A DNA stretch of 64,000 nt, from the NCBI GenBank assembly GCA_947311845.1, contig CAMZMU010000116.1, positions 662,203 to 726,202 of the forward strand. The letters run 5' to 3'. Made by a program: the position numbers and the translations under genes. Source of the DNA: Poa pratensis (Eukaryota; Streptophyta; Magnoliopsida; Poales; Poaceae). Below the pieces are notes generated by a model, which saw nothing but the letters and a program-made list of their open reading frames with translations, ran no database searches and had not been told where the DNA came from. Positions 53,925 to 64,000 of the stretch are shown one piece after another. Numbering within the stretch: position 1 is the stretch's first letter; every line of letters begins with the position of its first letter.

Positions 53925-54997
53925 TCGCCACAGAGTTGGTCAGGACGATGCCGTTCCCGAAGTAGCCCCTGGGGAGCGCGGGCACGAAGCGGCGCCGCCC
54001 GTCCACGGCGAAGAGCAGCTTCGTCTGCTGGTCCGGGGCGAGGCCCAGCGCGGCGGTGCGCGCGCGCCAGACGAGGCCGGAGAGCGCCTCGAAGGTGGTG
54101 CATCGCTCTAGGTCGCCGCCGGCGAGGGCGAGGGCGCGGACACGCTCGAGCCTGTCTGGGTCAAAGCAGAAGGACTGGTACAGCAGCTCCTGCCCGCCGT
54201 ACAGCGCTGCCATTCCCGAGACGTCGGTGATCTCGTCGAACTCGCGGTGCGGGAAGGAGTTGGCCGGAGGGTCACGCGCGCGGAGCAGGCTGCGGTCTTG
54301 AAACGGGGGCACGGTGAGCTCGGTGGCGCCGCGTGCCATCTCGGCCCAAGAGTTGACGAACTCCATGGCGCCCAGGCCGTCGAACATGCAGTGGTTCATG
54401 GTCAGGCCAAGGCTGAAGCCGCCGCACTTGAACCTGGTCACCTGCAGGCAAATAAAGTTACTTTTTCCGATTACTACTAACTCAAGTACTACAGGGTTGA
54501 AAATTGAGCAGATGCGTCTTGACTAATTTGAGTGTTCAATGTTAACTAGTAACTTTGTGCATAATTGATGTTGATGTAAAATGTGGACTTTAGCTACTGT
54601 AACTATATGATTGAACTACTTGGTGAATGACATGTTGTTGTCATGAGGTAGCAATAGAAAAAGGGATATGGTATGGTTTGGTTGATTTATAGGTAGAAGT
54701 AGTTGGGCTAACTATGTAGGAAGAAAACGTTTTCAGATTTTGTAGTTCTCCACAAAGTATTACTACATGTACGTACGTGATAAAAAATTTTGTCACTACT
54801 CTACTCTCTACTATGATTAATTAATTTTAGCTGCATGACGCATTGGATTCATACTACAAACCCAGCTGGTCCGTCATGAGCTTTCCAGGGAAACGCAGTA
54901 GCACGAGGAGTGTGCCGTCATGGGCGGCATCTCGAGGATGTTCTTGGCGCCTGGGACAGAGTAGACGAGCTGGCCCAGCGTGGCGGGGTCCGCTTTT
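53925..54997 (-). pseudogene. BAHD acyltransferase fragment
   Basis: Two exon pieces are readable on minus. The first (54997-54911) reads KADPATLGQLVYSVPGAKNI then LEMPPMTA. The second (54441 to about 53925, acceptor cctgcag) reads [20 protein letters not shown] with the catalytic HxxxD (HCMFD), on to [13 protein letters not shown]. The layout matches omega-hydroxyacid/fatty-alcohol hydroxycinnamoyl transferases. The N-terminal third, the donor site of exon 1 (gacggcacactcc instead of a usual ..CAG|GT) and the C-terminal part with DFGWG are absent. Sequence outside 53925-54997 no longer resembles the family. It is a dead fragment truncated at both ends, and the same-strand unknown gene to the right is unrelated. 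Confidence 0.8.
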
Positions 54998-55460
54998 TTA
55001 CCTCGCAAAGACCAAAAGTTGGACGCTTCAGTCCGAAGCAAGTTTTACAATGTCTGCCTTAAAAGTTTTCTCCATCTGTAGCAAGTTGCTTGTTTTCTCC
55101 GCCTATGGGCTGAAATATATTACTTTCTCCGTCGTCTTGGTATTTTTTCACCAATGTCGTGTCTTTTAGAATCAACATCACAATCAGGTTTTGATCAAAC
55201 AATTAATGTTACTACTAGACATGCACTGCCGCCACATAACCGGTTGAAACAAGCAACAGCAACGACATATACATATTACTACTCGATGTCAATGATCACC
55301 GATTCAATTAATCACAGAAAACAACATCAAATTCCCCACATGTCTGCTCACACCACGTTCAAAGAGCAGGATCATGCATCATACAACCAGTTCTTCCAAA
55401 CGAACGTGCTGCAAACTGATCATACATATGTAGTCAGGTCCATGCTTCTTACAAGGATGA
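54998..55460. other. no feature recognised
   Basis: The stretch has mixed composition. The plus-strand open frame at 55154-55681 has no domain and is probably chance. A promoter-like or repeat element is not evident. Confidence 0.3.
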
Positions 55461-58400
55461 TCACCAATCGACACACAGAGACAAAACTATTTCACAAGTT
55501 TCAGTCAACAGCAAGGGTCGGTCAAAGTGGCCATGTGGTCGGCCAGCCTTCAGTGCTTGCCGTCCCATTGGACAAGGCGCCGGAACAGGAGCGCCATGTG
55601 CTTGGCCTAAAGCTGCAAAGACAAGACAACCATCAGAATGTATGTATAGACAATGACACCAAAAGCTCTGTTTTTTTGTGAACATGATGTACAAGAACAT
55701 TGTAACATTACACAAAATAATCAGTGTATCTAGCACCAGATTTTCCCCACTATCAAGTATAGGTAAAAAACGCCTCAAATCAAAACTTAGAGTGGATCCT
55801 CCAAATATGCGCCCATCAGACTTTGGAACCTAGCAAGGTAACGACACAAAGTATACTGACAGGGCCAACAATATGGCTGTCCAGTTATTTGCTCTACCGG
55901 CGGCTGCTTTGCACACATGAACGCAACAAACGGACACACTCATCAGCTAGAGATGATCTTCCATCTCACTAACAACTGCACTTGCAACAGCGTCCGGAAA
56001 CAACACTAGCGAGGCTCCGGCCAAAGGCTTTTAGGTCAGGAAAAACCCATGTGCACAAATTACTTGCATGTCGCCCATATGTGTCGTTTTCATCCACTTT
56101 GGACACCCAGCAGCTTACAAGATATCTATCAAGGAGTACAAGGCAGCAACACAGGGAGTGTTGTCAATAACTAGTAACTGCTACCGTCCCCAAACTGACG
56201 AAAAGATCAGGGTATTAAACCAGCAATACTTTGCCACCACACACTAAAGCTGAAACACACACACAGACTGCTTCGCACCCTTGACTGTGAGATGTATGTA
56301 TCTGCACCGTTGCACAGGTTTAGAGCAACCAACCATGGATGCAAGACAAAACAATGCCAGGATATGAAACTACTAAAGCAAGATAATGAAAAATCACAGC
56401 TTTAGATAAACCAGAACTGAGAGAGCCAACCTCAGAACTGAAACCAAAAGATGGCACTCACCAAGGAGTCGCCCAGGACATGATGCCAGCTAACAAAGCC
56501 AACCAGAATTCACCAAAATCTTCAACATGAGGCCTCGATCACCGTTGTCCAGCTAGCGCGTCTAATTCCCATGGTCGGAGAGCTTCGACAGAGCAGTCTG
56601 CACCAGCAAAATCAATCACAAGTTTATTCAAAGAGAAACACACGTAAAAATAAAGAATCACATGTGTAAAAGGAAACCAGCTCCCAGGAGCATGCAATTC
56701 CTAGATAGATTTTTGCATATACCATCTCGGCTCATGCACATATACTACCAGCTTCTTTTTCCAGTCCTAATTTGCAAAATATCATCTCGGCTTACGCATA
56801 TAGCAGGAACACAAACGTAAAAAGAGGCTATAACTATGAGATATATGTATCGGCGCCATTGCACAGATTCTGAGTAACCAACCATGGTTGCAACACAAAA
56901 CGTGGCAGGAAATGAAACTACTAAAGCAAAAATTACAGCTTTAGATACCAGAGATCTGAGACAGCCAACCAATCAAAACTGAAACCAAAAGATGGCGCTC
57001 ACCTAAGAGCCGCCCAGGACATGCATGCCAGCCAACATGGCCAACCAGATTTCAACAAAAGCTTCTACATCAGGCATCCATCACAGTTGTCCAGCTAGTG
57101 CATCAGCTTCTTAACCTTGACCCCTCGGTCGGAGAGCCTAGACACCACAGTCTGCACTAGGAAAGAATAGAAGCATATTCAATGGATGCAAACATACATT
57201 ATACGATTCAAGAACTATCCTAGCAGCATTGGTTAAAAATAGCTAAAGCATACAAATGCTAGAATGTTAATCAGGAAGAAATAGTTGCTCGAGAACCATG
57301 CTAGTGAACTGAGGTAGTTATTATTTATTAAACAAGCATAGGCAATTATTAAGCCTGACCTTTTGATGAAGTCCTATAATTACATCACAGAGATTGTATT
57401 ATAGAAGCAAAATAGTAGGCAGTCCCAGATTCATAGCCAGCTGAACAGCTTCATCGAGCTACCAATTTAACGTACAAGTTACAACCACCACCACTAAACC
57501 TGAATTAGTAGATTCATCAGCTCGATGGCCATGATATCACACAACACCTACAGAGACAAGGGGGTGAACCAGAAACTCACCTAAAACCATGGCACCACGG
57601 CGGGAGGAAGTAGTCGAAATGCAGGAGGTACACGTGCTAGGCTTAAAAACTGCAAAGATGAGAGAACCGTCACAATGTATATAGATAATAGCACAAAAGC
57701 TCTGTTTTTTTGTGAACATGATATAAAAGAGCATTGGCACATTACACACAATCAGAATGTATCTAGCACCAGATTTTCACATTCTCTATGAAGTATAAGA
57801 AAAACCGCCTCAATCAAGTATAAAACCAAGAAAAAACGCCGCAGATTACACAGAAGCCATTTTTTAGGTGATGTTACATGCGAAAAAATAGAGCCAATCT
57901 AGTAACTTGACAAGTGCTTGACTTGTATTCTCACTAGCTATGCTGTAACACACATACAAATTAGAAGGATACTTTAAAGCAACAAGTGCTTGCCTAACAA
58001 ATTGAGTTGTAATACTATAAGATTATATGCCACATCAAAATGGTATCTCAACAAGTAATTGACTTATAATTATGACCAGATAAGCTATAAAACCAAGAGA
58101 ATACAGTAATCAAAATAAGGATGGTTCTGAGCATAAAGAGCTCCCACTTCCCCTGTCACTGCCTGCGTACAGAGAGACATCAATCTAAGAACACAAATTT
58201 AACAATTGACAAGTTTTCATGTACAAGCATGTTTCCAAATACAAAAGGCTACTTATTTGCTGTGGGTAGTCAAATTACTATTTAACCTAGGATTAAAAAA
58301 CCGTGTAAGCAACTGTGGGACACTGTAAACCACATCGACAGCAACACTAAAGCACCAACAAGTGCTCGGAACAACATTTTTTAACAAGCCACTAAATGTC

Positions 58401-61400
58401 TTCTTCTGTGAACATGTTGTACAAAAGAACTGACACACTAGACAGCCACAAGGTATCTACATCAGACATTTCCCCTTTCTGCCATGTAAAGGATGAATAA
58501 TAAGTAAAAACATATTTTGTGAGCAACAAAAGCATCATCAAACCCAGGCATTGACCAGAAGCAAATATTGACTTAACAGAAAGGCAAAGCATCAGCAAAA
58601 ACATATTAACTTCCCAGTATATTAAGTAAAACTACAATTGTTATGCCAACAAAACAGAAAACGCTCAATGAAAGATCAGTGGTATAAATACCCCCAAACT
58701 TGGAGATTTCCTAAAATCATCAACTCCCAAATCCTTAATGGGGCCAAAACCTGTGAGTCACAGGACCTAGAGACCTGTCCTGGAGGCCATGGCAGGAAAG
58801 CCATGACCCAGAACACCACCTCAAGACACAAAACAAACTCCTCCGTAACATATTCTCGACTGAGCAAGAACATGTTGCAGCTTCTGCACCAACCACACCA
58901 AACCACCATTGTTGGAGAGAGTGAGATTACCTCAATGTCATACTCGCCAGGTCATCCACAGTCGGGGTGGGCGTCCTCTCTGGAGGCTAGTAAGTCGACC
59001 AGGTCAGCCTCCTCTCCGGAGGCACCAGCATAAGGCTGCTGCAGAACTCGTCGGACAGATGGTATGAGATCCCCATCAGCGACCAGCCACGAAAGCCCTT
59101 CCTGCCAAATCGAGTCGGGATGGAGGAAATCGGTCAACTCATGTTCTTGGGCTTCGGATAGTCTATTCACCTACAAGAAGAAAACATGAGAGTATGAAGT
59201 TTTTGCAATGCTCAATAAAATGGCATTGTTACCGAGACAAAGAACACGCAAAGGAAGTTAACAAAATAATCTGTTCAAACACATGTCCATTGTGCACCTA
59301 ACATACACATAGTTAGAGTAAGGATAGTTAACACAATTGCACTACACATACATATACACCAAGTGATTCATATGTGTGCTAAAAGAAAACATGTTAATAA
59401 ATCACAACGAATCTACTATGTATACACAGCAGCATATAAAAGGCCAGATGATATAATAAGTTAAACACCTTATGTGCATGTCATATTCAAGCACATCGTT
59501 TAACTGTTGCCGATTCGGTTTGCAGTGTTGAATATGCTACAGAACGACCACGAGGAGAAAAGGTAATTATTTATACCATATCAAAGCATGCATGCTAATT
59601 GCACAGATAAGTTAGGAAGGTACTATAAATGGTGGATTAGATCAGTCACAGATGCATGAATATATTACATCTAAAAACAGTAAAATGGTGTGCTTTCGTG
59701 TAAATGATGGATTAGATCAGTCACAGATGCATGAATATATTACATCTAAAAACAGTAAAAGGGTGTGCTTTCGTGCAGCAAATCTTCTGGATAAGATTAA
59801 GTGGTCGAATTCTGAAAATGCATGATCAAGTGGAGAAACAAGTACATTTTAGTTGATAACAAGTATTCCACTTTAAACTGATCTAAAACGAGTTCCGGGC
59901 GGGATCTAATCACAGAACTTTCAGATCCTAAAGCTCACTTTTCTAGCATGGGATGTGGTGTATCCAATTCCCAATAAAAGTGTAAGGAGGCTACTAGCTA
60001 GCATACGGGTAATCGAACAACCTTTGAGAAACACAAGTCCAGAGTGTATCTGCCTCTTCAGCTTGTCCCCGCGGTCGGAGAGCCTCGACACCACAGCCTG
60101 CACCAGCAAATAAATCAGCTCGATCACAAGTTTACTCAAAGCGAAACACAAGTCAAGAATAAAGAATAAAAAGGTGCAAAGGAAATCAGTTGACAGTTGC
60201 GCAACACATACACATGAGAACGCATTTATTCCGGTCAAGAAAATACCAGACAAATCTAGTGTAACCAGAGAGCACTAGTACCATAATGAATATCTAAAAT
60301 GGAGCAAGGCTTAATATATCGACAAATGTTCCACGACTATACATTTATGTCTAGCAAAATAACATAGAATTACTCGAGCATCTTTAGCAAACCTTTGCAC
60401 AGCAAAAAAAGACTAATGCGGCCAATAACATTTCAGAGATTTAGGCACTAAAATTACAAGGGGAAAGCTGTAAAAGCTCCAATAGAATTCATGCAGGCAT
60501 ACCCTACCAAGAAGCATTAAACATGCACTGAAAATATCAGGGAAGCATAACTATGGTACTGTCTGCACCTCCAGCAACTCGTACAAATTGATCACAAGCT
60601 TATTAAAAGAGAAACAAATTTCAAAACAGACAACTCCAGATGTGCAAATAACCAGTTCACGTGCTATATCCCTAAACGTCTCATCACCGAGGAACATAAC
60701 ACGTGAAAAGACAATCAATTTGGTCCAAGAAAGATATCCAGCAAGTGGATATCTATCTGCAGCTAGCAAAAACAGAAGCCCGCATTTGCCGAGAAAAAGT
60801 ATACATCGTGCAATCCAGTGGACATGATCCAAAAGAAGATTGAGATCCACAAATTGCTGCCATGTTTGCATTTGTTTCTCAGGTCAAAAGTTCAGAAATT
60901 TCCAGTGAATTTCAGACGAAAAAATGAGACAACTTTTGTTTAGTCCAATAAGACTGAGACGCAAACACTTGATAATTTTATCCCGTGAAGATATCATCTC
61001 ACGAAAAAGAAAATGCGTTGGAACAAACGACCAGAACCATGATTGCTACTACTTAAGATGGCTGCTCCTTCATACTGCTTAACTTAGCACCAAGAATAGA
61101 AGCACACAGAGTTGTTGTTCAAACCTGATTTACACATTCAAAAAGAACATAAGAAACAAACTTTCCAGCACAATATGCAAATTGCACCAGAATGACACTA
61201 AAACATGCTTGCCAGCATACTACCAGCAACATAATTACCTATCAGCAAGACCAACCGATACTGATATCGATGAAGAATTCTGGAAAGACCAAAGCAACAC
61301 AAGCTAAGACATTTAAAAGCTTGCGTACATATGCAGCAGAATAAACTAGTGACCTTATGTTGAGGATTATAGACCGATATATGACATGGATGGGGAGCTA

Positions 61401-62160
61401 ATGTGCGAGCGAGCAACGACAAGAGACAATAGCACTAAACAAATCCAAATTAGCCTAGCAAATAATTCTTATCATCCCATAGCGGCCTCATCTAGCGTTT
61501 GGCAAGAAGTAGATAAGCATTGCAACATGGGGGAGAGACTACCTGCTGGAAGTGCAGGTCGTCGTTTCGTCCAACATGCAGCAGCGGCAGCATCGGGATC
61601 TTGGCCGAGACGCGCCCGGGCATCAACCTTTAGGGGCTGCTACATAAAGAAACGAATTTTGCATGCAGTGAGATTGGGATTTCGACTTGAATCTGGCAGA
61701 GGGTGAGCGCGAGCCCATACCTTGAGGTCGGCCTCGCCTGTAGACGGCCACCGGCTCGAAGCTAGGGTTTCTTTCGCGGCCGGCGAGGGAGCAGCGGAAT
61801 CGGGGGCGGATCCTGGCGCTGTAGCGGAGGCGGGGGGTGTAGGGCGCGCTGTCGCCGCCGGATCTCGCGCCCCGGCGAGCACGCCATCCTCGACGGCGTG
61901 GTTCCTGGGCGACCGGAGCGGCCTCACCGCCACCCGCTGCCGCGCGCGCCGCCATGTTCGCCAAAGGTCGATCTTGCTCCTCCCGGCTAAGGTTTGCGGT
62001 GGGAGACGGAAATTGGGGGTTCCACCCGGTGGAGTCGGGAGAGGGGGAGGAGAAGGAGACGAGGATGCTATCTGCAGCGCGCGGAGTCGCCGGGATCGGC
62101 CGGCGACGTTGGCGGCGGCAAAGGGGATGGGGAGATGAACGAAGAGAGGGAGTCAAATCA
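55461..62160 (-). CDS. possible spliced gene of unknown function with duplicated exon modules
   Basis: The right end (61700-62150) is a GC-rich 5' region typical of grass genes, read on minus. A first exon ends at 61721 with a good donor (ctcaag|gtatgg). A second exon (61639-61543, acceptor ttatgtag, donor cagcag|gtagtc) holds a short open start MPGRVSAKIPMLPLLHVGRN then DDLHFQQ. A third (60097-60022) reads AVVSRLSDRGDKLKRQIHSG. Related versions of this exon occur at about 57155-57105 (QTVVSRLSDRGVKVKKLMH, stop) and 56610-56560 (QTALSKLSDHGN, stop). A further open exon lies at 59170-58952 (NRLSEAQEHELTDFLHPDSI). I do not recognise the protein. Alternative 3' exons or a non-coding RNA gene are equally possible. 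The exon chain is not proven. Confidence 0.3.
55620..57800. repeat. duplicated modules within the possible gene
   Basis: About 56225-56640 and 56780-57190 are diverged direct copies (gagatgtatgtatctg.accgttgcaca / gagatatatgtatcggcgccattgcaca through ggtcggagagc.t.gaca). 55650-55750 resembles 57690-57790 (aaagctctgtttttttgtga ... tatctagcaccagattttc), with a weaker third copy near 58395-58480. Partial copies of the first module recur near 60060-60180 and 60560-60640. Confidence 0.75.
59626..59782. repeat. 75-bp tandem duplication
   Basis: The unit taaatggtggattagatcag ... ggtgtgctttcgtg occurs twice in tandem (about 59626-59707 and 59701-59782) with only a couple of differences (ggtgga/gatgga, aaaatgg/aaaaggg). 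It is non-coding. Confidence 0.88.
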
Positions 62161-62366
62161 AATAGACGAAAATTTGTTTTGGTCCAAAATCAAATATTTG
62201 TGGCGGGCTCGCAAGAAATCTCCATCAAACGGCCACGATTTCCTTTATTTTTTTCCTCGTTAACCCCGGTCAAAATCCCGTTCAACCCGGCAAAAGACGC
62301 CTGGTCATCTAATTCCCCAAATCGCGGAAAGTATCTTGAAAAATGAATTCGAGAATCAGTTGCGAT

Positions 62367-62389
62367 CCCCCCCCCCACACACACACACA
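62367..62389. repeat. C-run and (CA)n microsatellite
   Basis: A run of ten C is followed by about seven CA units just left of the Harbinger end. Confidence 0.9.
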
Positions 62390-62395
62390 AATTTA

Positions 62396-64000
62396 GAGCA
62401 TCTCTAGCAGAACCCGCAAAACAGTTTTGTAGTTCGCGCAACTCGCGGTTTTTTGCTTAGCTGTTTTGCGGATCTGCTTTGCGGGTTCTGCTCCGCCGCG
62501 CGGCATTCTGAAACTGCATATGCAAAACAGCAAGATATGCATGAATATCATAAAATGTCAAATTACTTACAAATTCGACGTTAATATAGCAAATTAAGTA
62601 GTTTCTTGAATCTAAAGACGGCCATTAACTAGTTTTCCATCCGTGTGACCAAAAAATGCCTCCAAAACACCATCCGCATCGTCGAAAGGCCCTACACCGT
62701 GCTAGCATCACCACCCCACCATTGCCGGCAGCTCCACCACCAACATCTCCACCACCACCGAGACCTCCACTACCACCGCTAGCTTTTAGCATCGCTTGTT
62801 TCCTTCGATGCAATATCTCCTTCCTTGCGATGTCATGCCACTCCAAGGTGACTTCGTGCATGTCACTTCGGTTCATCATCATGATCTTGTTCTCTTCGGC
62901 CAAGAGCTTGGCCACGGACTTGTTCTCCTCCGCCGAGGCTCTTTTGGCCTCAATCTCGATCTTCCGCTTCCCTTCTTCACGAAGCACCTCCCACTTTTCT
63001 TTCTTCTCTTGAGCTTTCCTCTCGGCCAATTGGTGCTTTGCCTCCAATGTCTTGGCCACCATGGTCTCATTAGATTTCACCATTTCATCGAGCTTCTCTC
63101 TCAAGCTTGTTGCCTCAAGTTGCTTTGCCACTCTTTTCTTGGCTTTCTTGTTGCCTTCGGGCTTGTTCTTGTTCCTCCCACCTTGTTCATCATCGGAGTC
63201 ATCCTCAACATGAATTTCTCCCTTTTTTGGCTCTTGATCCCTCAATTTCCACTTCTCACTATGTTGGAGAAGTTTCCAACAATGATCAAGGACAAATGGC
63301 TTCTTCTTGGATGCGGGCATATCCAAGTACCTTTCTCTCGCAATGTGGTCCTACAATGATGAACAAATGGTGAACAATGGTGAACAAGTAGTGAGAACAC
63401 TACATGAACAATGGTGAATAAACTCACCCAATCACCCTCCACGGTACCACTCGGTGGCGCATTGATCACTTGTTGCAAGCATCCACTCCATCGACCACAT
63501 GTAGTCTTGATAGTTTCCCAACGGCCTTGTAGTGATTCATAGGTCCGGGGCACCGTTCGGCCATTGCGTGGCATGAGTTGGAAGAATTTGTCCTCCACCC
63601 TTTGCCAATACCGGTCTCTGGTTTGATCAACGCCGGCCGTTGCATCGAGAGAGATACTCTCCCAAGCACGGACAAGCATTGGTCCTCCAAAATGGTGTAG
63701 TTCGCTCCTCTCCGACTCAGGCCGGCCCCGTCCACCTCCTCGACCTCGTTGTCGTCTTCTCCCGTGCCACCATCGACGCCACCGTCGAACTCGTTGTAGC
63801 TGTAGTTGCCGAGCGGAGGCGAGTCGATGTCTACCGACCCAAGCATGTCCATGAACGCTTGCGTGCTGCAAGATGAACGAATTCAGCTCGCCGGGGACGG
63901 GCGCGGGGACGGGCTCAATTTTGAGTTCGAAAGTTCATACCTTTCGGTCCCGGCGCCGGGGACGGGCGCGGTGGATGCAGCAGCGGCAGCGGCGGCGGCG
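62396..64000 (-). mobile_element. PIF/Harbinger element, left end; right end outside window
   Basis: The end gagcatctctagcagaaccc after TTA (62393-62395) matches the gagcatct-type Harbinger ends of grasses. An inverted copy of the subterminal part (ctgttttgcggatctgcttt, gcgggttctgctc at about 62461-62493) folds back on 62404-62425. It encloses the Harbinger ORF1 on minus. The DDE transposase, if present, lies beyond position 64000, so the other end and the TSD cannot be verified. Confidence 0.65.
62625..63872 (-). pseudogene. Harbinger ORF1, Myb-like/NAM-associated protein, frameshifted
   Basis: The N-terminal part reads QAFMDMLGSVDIDS, acidic DDNEVEEVD, RRGANYTILED. The frame then changes near 63681-63685 by what looks like one lost base (ED|PMLVRAWESISLDATAG). 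The Myb/trihelix-like part RDRYWQRVEDKFFQLMPRNG and ESLQGRWETIKTTCGRWSGC follows to donor gattgg|gtgagt near 63427. A second exon (acceptor cattgtag, from about 63352) reads KKKPFVLDHCWKLLQHSEKW and continues as a Lys/Glu-rich coiled coil (NAM-associated C-terminal domain) to a Gly-rich tail and a stop at 62625. In PIF/Harbinger elements this protein helps bring the DDE transposase to the nucleus and DNA. Missing frame makes this copy non-functional unless the indel is an error. Confidence 0.72.

Noticed and set aside
55154..55681. 175-codon plus-strand frame
   Set aside because: It has no domain and unusual composition, and it runs antisense through the duplicated modules of the possible minus-strand gene.
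1..64000. tRNA, rRNA or other structured RNA genes
   Set aside because: I saw no convincing A-box/B-box pairs, clover-leaf arrangements or rRNA segments while reading. A covariance-model scan would be needed to exclude them.

Overview
The window is nuclear DNA of a grass, most likely a Triticeae species (wheat, Aegilops, barley or relative). The evidence is its dense nested transposons, a Stowaway MITE with the CTCC(C)TCCGTTCC end, gypsy LTR elements primed by a TGGCGCCGTTGCCGGGG site, CACTA elements with CACTA(G/C)TAGAAAA ends, and remnants of the grass DUF6598 family and a BAHD acyltransferase. Almost all of it is mobile DNA. The host genes I can see are broken or unconfirmed.

Layout. 1-10.5 kb: the 3' two thirds of a decayed Ty3/gypsy element (RT, RNase H and integrase on +) with a spliced antisense gene set between pol and the 3' LTR. 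10.5-18.6 kb: AT-rich and GC-rich repeat debris, a Stowaway MITE, a decayed LINE-type ORF1 with poly(A), and two short non-autonomous retroposons with target-site duplications. 18.6-22.8 kb: a gag-protease-only copia element on the minus strand, split by a 1,585-bp solo LTR. 24.2-36.1 kb: a complete CACTA transposon (TSD AGT) with an intact 1,103-aa TNP2 transposase, two accessory ORFs and a spliced transposase-24/Ulp1-like gene carrying two frameshifts. 39.2-53.2 kb: a PIF/Harbinger-type element (24-bp TIR, TSD TAA) carrying a cargo ORF. Inside it sits a 12.15-kb gypsy array of the form LTR-internal-LTR-internal-LTR (TSD CCCGT). 53.9-55.0 kb: a truncated BAHD acyltransferase pseudogene on the minus strand. 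55.5-62.2 kb: a possible minus-strand spliced gene with duplicated exon-like modules. 62.4 kb to the end: the left end of another Harbinger element with its Myb/NAM-associated ORF1.

The main structural result is that two transposons landed inside exons of what looks like a tandem pair of DUF6598 genes. Removing the CACTA element (one AGT kept) restores a continuous reading frame across 24224/36151. Removing the Harbinger element (one TAA kept) restores one across 39209/53161. The second DUF6598 copy also carries stops and a 137-bp internal tandem duplication. A 1.33-kb non-coding segment occurs beside both copies (22.8-24.1 kb and 37.2-38.5 kb). The order of events therefore reads: duplication of a DUF6598 locus, then copia, CACTA and Harbinger insertions, then the gypsy element into Harbinger, then tandem expansion of the gypsy element.

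All family assignments come from reading motifs by eye. No database search was run. Splice sites and frameshifts are inferred from the sequence alone.
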